From an uncultured Hungatella sp. (GTDB lineage: Bacteria; Bacillota; Clostridia; Lachnospirales; Lachnospiraceae): DNA of 20,168 nucleotides. Both the position numbers and the translations under genes were made by a program. The stretch covers positions 1 through 20,168 of the forward strand of contig CAJUPP010000066.1 of the NCBI GenBank assembly GCA_910588325.1, in the 5' to 3' direction. The first letter of the stretch is position 1. The number at the start of each line of letters is the position of its first letter. The notes beneath the pieces are model-generated. The model had not been told where the DNA came from and did no database searches. It was given only the letters and a program-made list of their open reading frames with translations. This document shows positions 6,870 through 14,937 of the stretch, piece after piece.

Positions 6870-8234
6870 ATGTTAAATATGTTTGAAGTCATTGAGACCA
6901 ACAATATGATTGAGCATGAACGATTAGATGTCCGCACCATTACTATGGGTATCAGCCTTCTGGACTGCTGTGATGATAACCTTTCGGCCCTGAATGAGAA
7001 GATCTACAACAAAATTACTTCTACGGCCAAAAATCTGGTATCTACGGGGGAAGCCATTGCCAGGGACTTTGGGGTTCCCATTGTCAACAAGAGGATTTCC
7101 GTGACTCCCATTGCCCTGGTAGGCGGATGTGCCTGCAGGACTTTGGAGGATTTTGTCTCCGTTGCAAAAACCCTTGACAGGGCGGCAAAAGAAGTGGGGG
7201 TAAATTTTCTGGGAGGCTATTCTGCTCTGGTAAGCAAGGGCATGACTACGGCGGATGAGAACCTGATCCGCTCCATTCCGAAGGCTTTGGCTCAGACAGA
7301 CAGGGTGTGCAGTTCGGTCAATGTGGGTTCTACGAAGACAGGACTGAATATGGATGCAGTCAGGCTCATGGGGGAGATTGTGAAAGAGACAGCCAAAGCC
7401 ACCAAAGACCAGGATTCTCTGGGGTGTGCAAAGCTGGTGGTATTCTGCAACGCGCCCGATGACAATCCCTTTATGGCAGGAGCATTTCATGGCGTTACGG
7501 AGGCGGATACCATCATCAATGTAGGTGTCAGCGGACCGGGGGTTGTAAAGGTGGCACTTAAGCAGGCCAGGGGAGAGAATTTTGAGGTTTTATGCGAGAC
7601 CATAAAAAAGACGGCTTTTAAGATTACCCGTGTAGGGCAGCTGGTGGCTCAGGAGGCATCCAAACGTCTGGGCGTGCCTTTTGGAATCATTGACCTTTCT
7701 CTGGCGCCCACTCCGGCAGTGGGAGACAGCGTGGCGGAAATTTTGGAGGAAATCGGTCTGGAGCGGGTGGGAGCGCCGGGGACCACGGCGGCTCTTGCCA
7801 TGCTGAATGATCAGGTGAAGAAGGGCGGCGTCATGGCGTCTTCCTATGTAGGCGGCTTAAGCGGAGCCTTTATTCCGGTCAGTGAGGATCAGGGGATGAT
7901 TGATGCGGTTTCCATGGGAGCATTGACATTGGAAAAGCTGGAAGCCATGACTTGTGTCTGCTCCGTAGGACTGGATATGATTGCCATTCCTGGAGATACC
8001 ACTCCCAGCACCATTGCAGGGATTATCGCAGACGAGGCGTCCATCGGTATGATTAACCAGAAGACCACGGCAGTGCGGGTTATTCCTGTGATTGGGAAGA
8101 CCGTGGGAGATACCGTAGAATTCGGAGGACTTTTGGGATATGCACCGATTATGCCTGTAAATCAGTATTCCTGCGAGAGATTTGTGACTCGTGGCGGAAG
8201 GATTCCGGCGCCTATACACAGTTTTAAAAATTAG
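6870..8234 (+). CDS. UPF0210 (DUF711) family protein
   Basis: This 454-residue cytoplasmic protein matches the UPF0210/DUF711 family in length and conserved blocks: LDVRTITMGISLLDC, NKRISVTPIALVGG, FLGGYSALVSKGMT, CSSVNVGSTKTGLNMDAV, FHGVTEADTIINVGVSGPG, GTTAALAMLNDQVKKGG and GLDMIAIPGDTTPSTIAGII. Family members have a fold related to the pyruvate formate-lyase/ribonucleotide reductase barrel, but no catalytic function is established and no glycyl-radical signature is visible here. The start at 6870 has AAGGGAGG eight bases upstream; an open frame from 6807 overlapping the ACT gene is a shadow extension. The gene pairs with the UPF0237 ACT gene, and this conserved pairing suggests a metabolite-regulated enzyme. 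The stop codon is followed directly by the half palindromic repeat at 8235. Confidence 0.92.
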   Translation: MLNMFEVIETNNMIEHERLDVRTITMGISLLDCCDDNLSALNEKIYNKITSTAKNLVSTGEAIARDFGVPIVNKRISVTPIALVGGCACRTLEDFVSVAKTLDRAAKEVGVNFLGGYSALVSKGMTTADENLIRSIPKALAQTDRVCSSVNVGSTKTGLNMDAVRLMGEIVKETAKATKDQDSLGCAKLVVFCNAPDDNPFMAGAFHGVTEADTIINVGVSGPGVVKVALKQARGENFEVLCETIKKTAFKITRVGQLVAQEASKRLGVPFGIIDLSLAPTPAVGDSVAEILEEIGLERVGAPGTTAALAMLNDQVKKGGVMASSYVGGLSGAFIPVSEDQGMIDAVSMGALTLEKLEAMTCVCSVGLDMIAIPGDTTPSTIAGIIADEASIGMINQKTTAVRVIPVIGKTVGDTVEFGGLLGYAPIMPVNQYSCERFVTRGGRIPAPIHSFKN

Positions 8235-8290
8235 TAACCGTTTAGATGGCTCATCTTCTTGCAGGAAAAAGCGCCTGCAGATTTCGCCTT
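8235..8290 (+). repeat. Diverged half copy of the 1789-1902 palindromic element
   Basis: Starting one base after the UPF0210 stop codon, TAACCGTTtAGAtGGCTCATCTT (mismatches in lower case) lines up with the reverse complement of the element at 1813-1879. The match continues through CAG-AAAAAGC and CTGCA. The second long arm is missing; instead a short hairpin TGCAGG...CCTGCA remains. The element occupies the leader of the methyltransferase gene and creates a spurious in-frame ATG at 8246. Confidence 0.6.
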
Positions 8291-8320
8291 AAGAGGGCTA
8301 TGGACGGCGTAAGGAGTAAG

Positions 8321-9469
8321 ATGGAACGGATACAGGAATTTCTAAATGAACAGTTAAATCAGATTGTGTTGAGTAATTCCAGAAGAAAGGAAGAGGTTTC
8401 CAAGGTAAAGGTGAGACCTCTTCTTTTCCGCGGAAATCTGATGTTTCAGGCAGAGGAATTGAAAGGCGGACAGGCCTTTCACAAAAATATGGACAGGCAG
8501 GAATTGTATCAGTATCTCTGTGATGCGCTGGAGTACACTTTCCGGCAGATGGAGGTCACTTCCGCCCTTGGAACTATGCAGGTGCTGGTAAGCAAATCCA
8601 AAAAAAAGACCATAAAGGTTCGGAAAAATCAGCATCAGGGCGTGAAGCAGCTGCCCAGGATGACAGCCTTGGAACACAATCGAAAGAAACATTATATACT
8701 GGAAGAGGGACATCCAGTCCCATTTCTTGAGGATTTGGGAGTCATGACCCGGGAAGGGAAGGTGGTCCGCTCCAAATATGACAAGTTTCGTCAAATTAAT
8801 CGTTTTCTGGAGTTTGTGGAGGACATTTTGCCAAAGCTTTCCAAAGACAGAGAGATAAGAATCATCGACTTTGGCTGTGGAAAGTCCTATCTGACGTTTG
8901 CCATGTACTACTATTTAAAAGAGTTAAAAGGGTATGAGATTCAGATTGTGGGATTGGACTTAAAGGAAGAGGTAATTGAACACTGCAACGGTCTGGCTGA
9001 GAAGTACGGGTTCGAGAAGCTGAATTTTCTATGGGGAGATATTGCTTCCTATGAAGGGACAGAGCAGGTGGATATGGTGGTGACGCTCCATGCCTGCGAT
9101 ACGGCTACGGATTATGCACTGGCTAAGGCTGTGGGCTGGAACGCATCTGTGATCCTCTCCGTGCCCTGCTGCCAGCATGAGCTGAACCGGCAGATGGAAA
9201 ATCAGCTGATGAAACCGGCCTTTCAATACGGTCTGATTAAAGAGCGGATGGCTGCTCTCTATACGGATGCCATCCGTGCCCAGGTCCTGGAAAATCACGG
9301 ATACCGCACCCAGATTCTGGAATTTATCGATATGGAGCATACTCCGAAAAATATTCTGATACGGGCGGTAAAGGAGGGAAAGCGGGCCGAGAACGGAAGG
9401 GAGCTTAAGGAGATGATGGAGTTCCTTCATGTAAAAAATACATTGGCAGAGGCAGTGGGGATCTGGTAG
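8321..9469 (+). CDS. SAM-dependent methyltransferase, Methyltransf_32-like
   Basis: This is a 382-residue class I methyltransferase. SAM-binding motif I is IIDFGCGKSYLT (about residues 181-192), the acidic end of strand 2 is GLDLKEEVIEHC, and a downstream aspartate is in WGDIASYEG. The later signatures LHACDTATD (His257 onward) and SVPCCQHEL (about 280-288) are typical of the Methyltransf_32 group related to eukaryotic GSTCD/METTL25. The N-terminal 170 residues are a basic, helical region (KSKKKTIKVRKNQH) suggesting nucleic-acid binding. The substrate is unknown; an rRNA or tRNA target is a reasonable guess only. The start at 8321 is chosen because AAGGAG is four bases upstream and MERIQEFL begins conserved-looking sequence. 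ATGs at 8300 and 8246 are in frame, but 8246 is created by the repeat element. Confidence 0.85.
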   Translation: MERIQEFLNEQLNQIVLSNSRRKEEVSKVKVRPLLFRGNLMFQAEELKGGQAFHKNMDRQELYQYLCDALEYTFRQMEVTSALGTMQVLVSKSKKKTIKVRKNQHQGVKQLPRMTALEHNRKKHYILEEGHPVPFLEDLGVMTREGKVVRSKYDKFRQINRFLEFVEDILPKLSKDREIRIIDFGCGKSYLTFAMYYYLKELKGYEIQIVGLDLKEEVIEHCNGLAEKYGFEKLNFLWGDIASYEGTEQVDMVVTLHACDTATDYALAKAVGWNASVILSVPCCQHELNRQMENQLMKPAFQYGLIKERMAALYTDAIRAQVLENHGYRTQILEFIDMEHTPKNILIRAVKEGKRAENGRELKEMMEFLHVKNTLAEAVGIW

Positions 9470-9549
9470 GAATTATATAAAAATATCATATAACATTGCC
9501 AAGGAATCAGAATGAAAACAAAATAAATTGTTAAAATTGCTAAAAAATA

Positions 9550-9578
9550 TTGATATGAAAAACGTAGTGTGTTAAAAT
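9550..9578 (+). promoter_or_regulatory. Sigma-A promoter for the lipoprotein gene
   Basis: TTGATA (9550-9555) and TAAAAT (9573-9578) are spaced by 17 bases in a very AT-rich 216-bp gap. The predicted leader is about 100 bases. Nothing else recognisable lies in this gap, and no terminator for the methyltransferase gene was seen. Confidence 0.55.
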
Positions 9579-9685
9579 ATAGTCAATAAAACCTTTTAAT
9601 TATCAAAATATAATATGCTTGTTTCCATGTATGTAACAAACAACAATTAGTTTAGAATCAGACTTTAGAAAGCAGAGGCATCGAT

Positions 9686-10531
9686 ATGAAGAGATTAAGC
9701 TTAGCAGGTTGTTTGATAGTGATGGGTATGTTAGTTGGGTGCAGCAATAACAGGCATTTGGGGCATCAGACGTTTTCGGCAGAAGAAGGACAGAAAAAAG
9801 ATAATTTAGGAACTATTGGGAAAATTTTAAGAACTGCGGATCATGCTAGAGTATTGAGAGACTATACCAGTATCAAAGATAATGACCATGACAGTGAACA
9901 GCTGGAAAAGGTGCTTCAGGAGATTGACGAGCTGGTAGACGGAAAAGAGGAAACCGTAATGATTGATGTAAGAATAGGCAATTACGGTGATGTGGAAGTA
10001 AGGAACCTGTTTCAGGCAACCAGCGATTCTCTCATCGGCATAAGGGCAGATAAAGATGAGATACAGGTTATAAAAGTAGAAAAGGATAAAAAAAGCAATG
10101 AGTGGAACCGGATCAATGCCATAGACAATGAAAAAGTATCCGACCAGGAGACAGACAGCTTTTTCATGGAGAAGAATCACGGGCTGTATGTGATGATGGA
10201 TGCAAAGCTGGAAAATATTAAGAACGGCAAATGTCTGGGAGAGGTAAATGGCAAAACCTATGTGCTGATAGATGACGGATACGGACGGGAGCTTCTCTAT
10301 GTCATAGGCTGTTATGAGAATAAAAAGAGCAATAACGACTGGGATATGAACATTGTACAGTTTATATCATCAGACGGCACATTTAAGGATAATATCAGAG
10401 ATGTGTATAATGTAGAAAACGTTTTTATTTATAAAGACGGCTGTAAAGAGGTTAAGGATGAGGCTATAAGGGTGATAAACCTGTATCCTAATAACGGTCT
10501 TCAGAAAAATGTAAAGAAAGCTTTTAAATAA
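9686..10531 (+). CDS. Putative lipoprotein of unknown function
   Basis: This is a 281-residue secreted lipoprotein candidate. The N-terminus has Lys2-Arg3, a hydrophobic core and a lipobox LVGC ending at Cys19, then a polar SNN linker; an LAGC at residues 6-9 is too close to the N-terminus to be the lipobox. The mature part is strongly charged, rich in Lys, Asp and Glu, has no membrane helix, and contains strand-like segments such as KTYVLIDDGYGRELLYVIG. No domain was recognised. The SD GCAGAGG is eight bases upstream of the ATG. The base composition is more AT-rich than the polA cluster, with more AAA/AAT/ATA codons, and it stands alone between its own promoter and the convergent tmcAL gene, 16 bp away. 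This fits a lineage-specific or acquired surface protein. The function is unknown. Confidence 0.75.
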   Translation: MKRLSLAGCLIVMGMLVGCSNNRHLGHQTFSAEEGQKKDNLGTIGKILRTADHARVLRDYTSIKDNDHDSEQLEKVLQEIDELVDGKEETVMIDVRIGNYGDVEVRNLFQATSDSLIGIRADKDEIQVIKVEKDKKSNEWNRINAIDNEKVSDQETDSFFMEKNHGLYVMMDAKLENIKNGKCLGEVNGKTYVLIDDGYGRELLYVIGCYENKKSNNDWDMNIVQFISSDGTFKDNIRDVYNVENVFIYKDGCKEVKDEAIRVINLYPNNGLQKNVKKAFK

Positions 10532-10547
10532 AATATAAAGCACAAAA

Positions 10548-11879
10548 CTATAGAATAATAACAGGCTGTGTGTATTCGTTGGTTTTTCGGTTCCCTTTTT
10601 TCAGCCCTGCTACGGACTGATAGACGTGAGAACAAAGCAGATCTCTGTAAAATTCCTTAAGTGCTTCTTCATCCAGGAAATTGGCAGCATCGGCTGTCTT
10701 GGTTATCAAAGGCAGCCGGGTTGCTTTTTTTATTGCTGTCAGCAAAGAGGCGGAATCCCTTTTAAAGCCCAGCACACGAAAACAGGAGATATAGTCATGT
10801 CCTTTCCGGAACATAATCTCTTCCCTGGTGATATTAAGAAGAATATGCACAAGACTGCGGCTTACACGAGTATACGTATACTGTTTTGTCTTCAGCCCTT
10901 CAATCCTGTTTTCATAGGTAGAAAAATCCAGAATCCGATGCTTCATACGGGCAGCCAGTTCCTCCGACACATCCTCAAAATCCGTAAGGTCCGCATTCTG
11001 GCTCTGCAGTTCCAGAAGACGGCAGGACAACAGCGCGGAGAAGTCATCAGGGAACACAGGAGCGTACTCGTTCGCCAGTTCCCACACACTTTCCGGAACG
11101 TTCTTCCTTAACAGTGGCTCCAATTTCCAGGAAGAGCAGTCCGAAGAACCATAAAAATCTTCCAGGGCTTTCCGCAGAGCAGAAGCAGAACTGAAGCAGG
11201 TTTCTGCTTTATCCATTTCACAGGAAGACAGAAGCGTATCATGATAATCATTTCCCCTGCGCTTTATGGTGAAAGGGATAATGGAACTTTCACGCCGTAT
11301 CAGTGCTTTACAATATTCCACACCCAGAATATTATTGGGCGCGGAGAGAACGTTCTCTGACAAAATTTCGGAATAATCAGAACCCAGGCTCAGACTTTTT
11401 AGAGCCTTCATTCTGGCCTGAGGAAAACTGAGTCCAGTCTTTAATCCTTCTCTTAAAACCGTGCGGAACACTTCTGGCTCTTCACACAAAATCTGAGCCG
11501 CCTTCATCAAAGGCCCTGTATCCCCGCATTCACAGCCAAAACACAAATGTGAAACAATCTTCAGATGATCCAACAGCGAAACAGCACATCCGGCAAAATC
11601 TTCCGCACTGCTGACTGCAAACATTGGCGGAATCTCAATGACCAGGTCCGCCCCGCCCAAAAGCGCCATCTCGGTTCTGGTATACTTATCAAAAATGGCC
11701 GGAGCACCCCTCTGTACAAAGTCTCCGCTCATAACCACAATACAGTGCTTTGCCCCGGAAAGACGCTTCGCCTCCTGAATCTGATACGCATGTCCATTGT
11801 GAAACGGATTATACTCCGCCACAATTCCCACCACAGGGGTATCTTTCTTATCTTTCCATGGATTGGATACAATATCCAT
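10548..11879 (-). CDS. tmcAL: tRNA(Met) cytidine acetate ligase (TmcAL), HIGH-type nucleotidyltransferase
   Basis: TmcAL uses acetate and ATP to make N4-acetylcytidine at the wobble position of elongator tRNA-Met in Firmicutes. The N-terminal nucleotidyltransferase domain shows VVGIVAEYNPFHNGH with the HxGH motif at residues 27-30, then the conserved SGDFVQRGAPAIFDKYTR and ADLVIEIPP. The later segment NNILGVEYCKAL and a helical C-terminal half complete the family architecture. Length is 443 residues, at the long end for the family, with a C-terminal extension KKGNRKTNEYTQPVIIL. Start: ATG at 11879 has AGGAG eleven bases upstream; ATG at 11906 adds nine residues but has no SD. It converges with the lipoprotein gene and diverges from pduL. 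Using acetate as substrate, it sits beside the acetate-producing pduL-ackA pair, possibly by chance. Confidence 0.9.
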   Translation of the reverse strand: MDIVSNPWKDKKDTPVVGIVAEYNPFHNGHAYQIQEAKRLSGAKHCIVVMSGDFVQRGAPAIFDKYTRTEMALLGGADLVIEIPPMFAVSSAEDFAGCAVSLLDHLKIVSHLCFGCECGDTGPLMKAAQILCEEPEVFRTVLREGLKTGLSFPQARMKALKSLSLGSDYSEILSENVLSAPNNILGVEYCKALIRRESSIIPFTIKRRGNDYHDTLLSSCEMDKAETCFSSASALRKALEDFYGSSDCSSWKLEPLLRKNVPESVWELANEYAPVFPDDFSALLSCRLLELQSQNADLTDFEDVSEELAARMKHRILDFSTYENRIEGLKTKQYTYTRVSRSLVHILLNITREEIMFRKGHDYISCFRVLGFKRDSASLLTAIKKATRLPLITKTADAANFLDEEALKEFYRDLLCSHVYQSVAGLKKGNRKTNEYTQPVIIL

Positions 11880-12008
11880 AAAACAATACACTCCTATCTG
11901 CTTCATTTAAGCATTATCTTTTAGCGCCATACTTAACAATAGTATAGCACACAATTCTCCAAAACCCTATTGTTTTGTAAAAAATGCATCTTAAACGCTC
12001 ATAAGTAC

Positions 12009-12037
12009 TTGAAAAAATCTGACAAACCCCCTAAAAT
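12009..12037 (+). promoter_or_regulatory. Sigma-A promoter for pduL-ackA
   Basis: TTGAAA (12009-12014) and TAAAAT (12032-12037) are separated by 17 bases. The predicted transcript starts near 12044, about 55 bases before the pduL ATG. The leader contains a short AAAATTTGTG stretch and the SD GAGGAG. Confidence 0.55.
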
Positions 12038-12099
12038 AAAAGATAGAATCACAACATTTTTGTTGATTTAAAATTTGTGAAAGAGGAGAGAATAGTAAA

Positions 12100-12669
12100 A
12101 TGAATTTTATTGTTGAGACCAGCGCACGTCATGTACATGTGACCCAGGAACATTTGGAGATTTTATTTGGCAAAGATTATGTGTTGACGAAGAAAAAAGA
12201 TTTATCCCAGCCAGGGCAGTATGCCTGTGAAGAGAGAGTCACCGTTGTAGGGCCAAAGAAAGAGTTAAAAGGCGTTTCCATTTTAGGGCCGTGCAGAAAA
12301 GACACTCAGGTAGAACTTTCTCTGACGGACGCTCGTTCCATCGGCGTTGCCGCTCCAGTGAGAGAGTCCGGTGATATTGCGGGAAGCGGCCCATGCAAGC
12401 TGGTGGGGCCATGCGGCGAAGTGGAATTGACAGAAGGCGTTATCGCTGCAAAGCGTCATATCCATGCGACCACCAAGGATGCAGCGGAACTTGGCGTAAG
12501 CAACGGCGAGATCGTATCCGTGAAGATTGATACCGATGGAAGAAGCCTGGTATTCGGTGATGTGGTAGTACGTGTCAGCGATTCCTACGCACTGGCTATG
12601 CATATTGATACGGACGAGTCCAATGCAGCCGGCTGCGGAAGAGAAGTATACGGTGAGATCGTGAAATAA
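12100..12669 (+). CDS. pduL: Phosphate acyltransferase of the PduL family
   Basis: PduL interconverts acyl-CoA and acyl-phosphate; with AckA next door the likely reaction is acetyl-CoA plus phosphate to acetyl-phosphate. The 189-residue protein contains the two metal-binding histidine motifs of the family, ARHVHVT (His11, His13) and AAKRHIHAT (His120, His122), each at the start of one of the two beta-barrel halves. Other signatures are VSILGPCRKDTQVELSLTDA and the C-terminal MHIDTDESNAAG. The protein begins directly at the catalytic barrel (MNFIVETSARHVHV) and lacks the N-terminal encapsulation peptide of microcompartment PduL, so it should be a free cytoplasmic enzyme. No microcompartment shell genes are near. 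The SD GAGGAG lies 11 bases upstream. It is the first gene of a two-gene unit with ackA (55-bp gap). Confidence 0.93.
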   Translation: MNFIVETSARHVHVTQEHLEILFGKDYVLTKKKDLSQPGQYACEERVTVVGPKKELKGVSILGPCRKDTQVELSLTDARSIGVAAPVRESGDIAGSGPCKLVGPCGEVELTEGVIAAKRHIHATTKDAAELGVSNGEIVSVKIDTDGRSLVFGDVVVRVSDSYALAMHIDTDESNAAGCGREVYGEIVK

Positions 12670-12724
12670 GAGCGGCGGTGAAAGGTAAAACTGTTGCAAA
12701 TAAGAAAAAGGAGAAATTGTTACC

Positions 12725-13921
12725 ATGAAAATTTTAGTTGTGAACTGTGGAAGTTCTTCCTTAAAATATCAGCTTATTGATATGGACAACGAGAGCGTCA
12801 TTGCCAAGGGACTTTGTGAGAGAATCGGCATTGAGGGTTCTAAGCTGACCCATCAGCCGGCAGGCAAGGACAAGTTTGTTGCGGAGAAACCTATGCCGGA
12901 TCATACGGTGGCTATCCATATGGTATTGGATGCTTTGATGGATGTGAACCACGGCGTGATTCAGAATGCGGATGAGATTGCGGCTATCGGTCACAGGGTT
13001 CTCCATGGCGGTACGGTTTACAGCGATTCCATTATTGTCAATGATGATGTTAAGAGAGTGATCCGTGAGTGCTTTGACCTGGGGCCTCTTCATAACCCGG
13101 CCAACCTGATGGGAATCGAGGCCTGCGAGGCGGCTATGCCTGGCAAGCCCAATGTGGCGGTATGGGATACGGCTTTCGGTATGAAGATGCCGGAGAAGGC
13201 ATATCTGTATGCGATTCCTCATGAATATTTCGAAAAATACAGCATCCGCAGATACGGGTTCCACGGAACCAGCCATATGTTTGTATCTGGTGAAGCCATC
13301 AAGTTCGGCGGACTGGATCCGGAGAAGGCAAAGGTGATCGTATGTCACCTGGGCAACGGTGCCAGCGTATCTGCTTCCATCGGCGGCAAGTGTGTGGACA
13401 CCAGTATGGGGCTGACTCCTCTGGAAGGTCTGATCATGGGAACCAGAAGCGGCGATATCGACCCGGCAGTGGTACAGTTTATCTGCAATAAAGAGGGAAA
13501 AGATGTCAATGAGGTGCTGAATATTCTGAATAAGAAATCCGGTATTCTTGGCATGAGCGGCGGTGTGTCCAGCGACTTCAGAGATATTGAGGCTGCCAAG
13601 CAGGAAGGCAATCATCTGGCGGCAACAGCATTGGATGCATTCCGTTACCGTGTGGCCAAATACATCGGTGCGTATACGGCGGCTATGAACGGCGTGGATG
13701 CCATCGCATTTACCGCAGGTGTAGGCGAGAACGACAAGGTGGCCAGAAAAGAGATCTGCTCTTACCTGGGATATCTGGGCGTGAAGATTGATGATGCGGC
13801 CAATGATGTGAGAGGAAAGAATGCGGTGATTTCCGCTTCTGATTCCAAGGTAAAGGTTATGCTGATTCCTACCAATGAAGAGCTGGCTATTGCGAGAGAG
13901 ACTTTGGCATTGGTTCAGTAA
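12725..13921 (+). CDS. ackA: Acetate kinase
   Basis: AckA transfers the phosphate of acetyl-phosphate to ADP, giving acetate and ATP, the main substrate-level phosphorylation step of many fermenters. The protein is 398 residues, the standard length, and shows the ASKHA-fold signatures: MKILVVNCGSSSLKYQL at the N-terminus, AIGHRVLHGG, the substrate segment VAVWDTAFG, YGFHGTSHMFVS, VCHLGNGASVSA, MGLTPLEGLIMGTRSGDIDP and FTAGVGEN near the C-terminus. The SD AAAAAGGAG is ten bases before ATG. It follows pduL by 55 bp without a visible promoter or terminator, so the two are likely cotranscribed. The 3' side carries the palindromic element at 13939-14094. A 402-codon open frame on the opposite strand is a codon-bias shadow. 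Confidence 0.97.
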   Translation: MKILVVNCGSSSLKYQLIDMDNESVIAKGLCERIGIEGSKLTHQPAGKDKFVAEKPMPDHTVAIHMVLDALMDVNHGVIQNADEIAAIGHRVLHGGTVYSDSIIVNDDVKRVIRECFDLGPLHNPANLMGIEACEAAMPGKPNVAVWDTAFGMKMPEKAYLYAIPHEYFEKYSIRRYGFHGTSHMFVSGEAIKFGGLDPEKAKVIVCHLGNGASVSASIGGKCVDTSMGLTPLEGLIMGTRSGDIDPAVVQFICNKEGKDVNEVLNILNKKSGILGMSGGVSSDFRDIEAAKQEGNHLAATALDAFRYRVAKYIGAYTAAMNGVDAIAFTAGVGENDKVARKEICSYLGYLGVKIDDAANDVRGKNAVISASDSKVKVMLIPTNEELAIARETLALVQ

Positions 13922-13938
13922 ATGGATTGTGGAAGTTC

Positions 13939-14094
13939 CCGGGTTACTGTTTACTCCATGACGAATCACTCCGCTGATTCGTCATGAGCCAATGCAGTTA
14001 TGGTGCCAAAGCATATGTCCCACCGTCGCAGGCGATTTCAAATGGGCATATGCTGTTACGTTCACAGGGTACCCGTGAACAGTAACGCTCCCGG
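13939..14094. repeat. Composite inverted-repeat element (MITE/REP-like) downstream of ackA
   Basis: This 156-bp non-coding block is bounded by inverted ends: 5' CCGGGTTACTGTTTACTC and, read from the right, CCGGGAGCGTTACTGTTCAC. Inside are three further dyads. CATGACGAATCA (13957-13968) pairs perfectly with TGATTCGTCATG (13975-13986) across a 6-base loop. GCATATGTCCCA (from 14011) pairs with TGGGCATATGC (14043-14053). GTTACGTTCAC (14055-14065) pairs with GTGAACAGTAAC (14075-14086) around AGGGTACCC. There is no ORF of note and no U-tract, so it is not a standard terminator. The architecture suggests a dispersed structured repeat between ackA and the DUF177 promoter. Confidence 0.65.
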
Positions 14095-14126
14095 TTGGGG
14101 TGTTGGAGTTAAATAGAAAATTTTGG

Positions 14127-14155
14127 TTGACAAATTATACGTGTCTATGTATAAT
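14127..14155 (+). promoter_or_regulatory. Consensus sigma-A promoter of the DUF177-rpmF operon
   Basis: A perfect TTGACA (14127-14132) and perfect TATAAT (14150-14155) are spaced by exactly 17 bases, the strongest promoter in the window. Transcription should start near 14162, giving a leader of only about 20 bases before the SD and ATG. This strength fits a ribosomal protein operon. Confidence 0.85.
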
Positions 14156-14181
14156 ATTATAGGTGCGTATTAGGAGATAAT

Positions 14182-14709
14182 ATGCTTATTAATTTAACAG
14201 AGTTGTTTACCAGAGAGGGCAAGGCCAGGGACTATACGGTAGAGATTGACAGCAGTCAATTTCGGATCCCTAGCGGTGACTGCCAGGTTGCAGAGGTAGG
14301 GCCAGTGGTTCTCCATATTGAGAATGTGGGGGATAAGACGCTGGAGCTGAAGGGAGAAGCACAGTTTTCCCTGTGGATTCCCTGTGACCGTTGTCTGGAA
14401 CCGGTGGAATGCCCGTTTCATCTTTCTATTATGAGAACATTGGATTTAAAACTGACAGAAGAGGAACGGATTGCGGCTTTGGATGAACAGCCCTATGTGC
14501 AAGGCTATAATCTGGATGTTGACCAGCTAGTTCGTGACGAGCTGTTACTGAACTTACCTATGAAAGTCCTGTGTGCTGAAGATTGCAAAGGGATCTGTAA
14601 TAGATGTGGGGCCAATCTCAATCATGAGACGTGCGGCTGCGACAGAAGCGTGCCGGACCCAAGAATGTCTGTTATCCAGGATATTTTTAAACAGTATAAG
14701 GAGGTGTGA
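14182..14709 (+). CDS. DUF177 (YceD-like) protein
   Basis: This is a 175-residue cytoplasmic protein of the DUF177/YceD family, whose genes are conserved directly upstream of rpmF in most bacteria. A role in 23S rRNA metabolism or ribosome assembly has been reported for plant and E. coli homologues. Visible features are the central CDRC pair (Cys68, Cys71) after the SLWIPCDRCLEPV strand, the acidic LDVDQLVRDELLLNLPMK segment typical of the family, and a C-terminal cysteine cluster (Cys131, 135, 139, 142, 151, 153; CKGICNRCGANLNHETCGC) that looks like a zinc site. The SD AGGAG is five bases upstream of the ATG. It is the first gene after the promoter and is followed by rpmF after two bases. 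Confidence 0.92.
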   Translation: MLINLTELFTREGKARDYTVEIDSSQFRIPSGDCQVAEVGPVVLHIENVGDKTLELKGEAQFSLWIPCDRCLEPVECPFHLSIMRTLDLKLTEEERIAALDEQPYVQGYNLDVDQLVRDELLLNLPMKVLCAEDCKGICNRCGANLNHETCGCDRSVPDPRMSVIQDIFKQYKEV

Positions 14710-14711
14710 CC

Positions 14712-14894
14712 ATGTCTATCTGTCCAAAGAATAAATCTTCAAAAGCAAGAAGAGATAAACGCAGAGCCAACTGGAAGATGGGGCCTGTGAATTTGGTAAA
14801 GTGCAGCAAGTGCGGCGCTTTGATGATGCCTCATAGAGTATGCAAGGCTTGTGGCTCTTACAACAAGAGAGAGATCGTCAGCGTTGAAGATTAA
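14712..14894 (+). CDS. rpmF: 50S ribosomal protein L32
   Basis: L32 is a small structural protein of the large ribosomal subunit. The 60-residue product has the basic N-terminus SICPKNKSSKARRDKRRANW and a zinc ribbon with all four cysteines (Cys31, Cys34, Cys44, Cys47), i.e. the zinc-requiring C+ form. The start at 14712 follows TAAGGAGGTG with good spacing; an in-frame GTG at 14706 lies within the SD and is rejected. It is cotranscribed with DUF177 and followed by a strong terminator 43 bases after the stop. The usual downstream gene plsX is not present here. Confidence 0.97.
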   Translation: MSICPKNKSSKARRDKRRANWKMGPVNLVKCSKCGALMMPHRVCKACGSYNKREIVSVED

Positions 14895-14937
14895 GATTTG
14901 AAAAATCGACGAAACTGAAAAAAGCTAGGAAACATGG

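Noticed and set aside
8246..8320. Upstream start of the methyltransferase at 8246.
   Set aside because: That ATG lies inside the dispersed repeat and has no SD; 8321 has AAGGAG directly upstream.
9701..9712. LAGC at residues 6-9 of the lipoprotein as the lipobox.
   Set aside because: It would leave no hydrophobic core for a type II signal peptide; LVGC ending at Cys19 fits normal spacing.
12761..13969. A 402-codon open frame antisense to ackA.
   Set aside because: ackA is certain on the plus strand. The antisense frame has no ribosome binding site and no protein-like composition; it follows from the codon bias of ackA.
13957..13986. Perfect 12-bp hairpin as an ackA terminator.
   Set aside because: No U-tract follows, and it is part of the larger composite inverted-repeat element.
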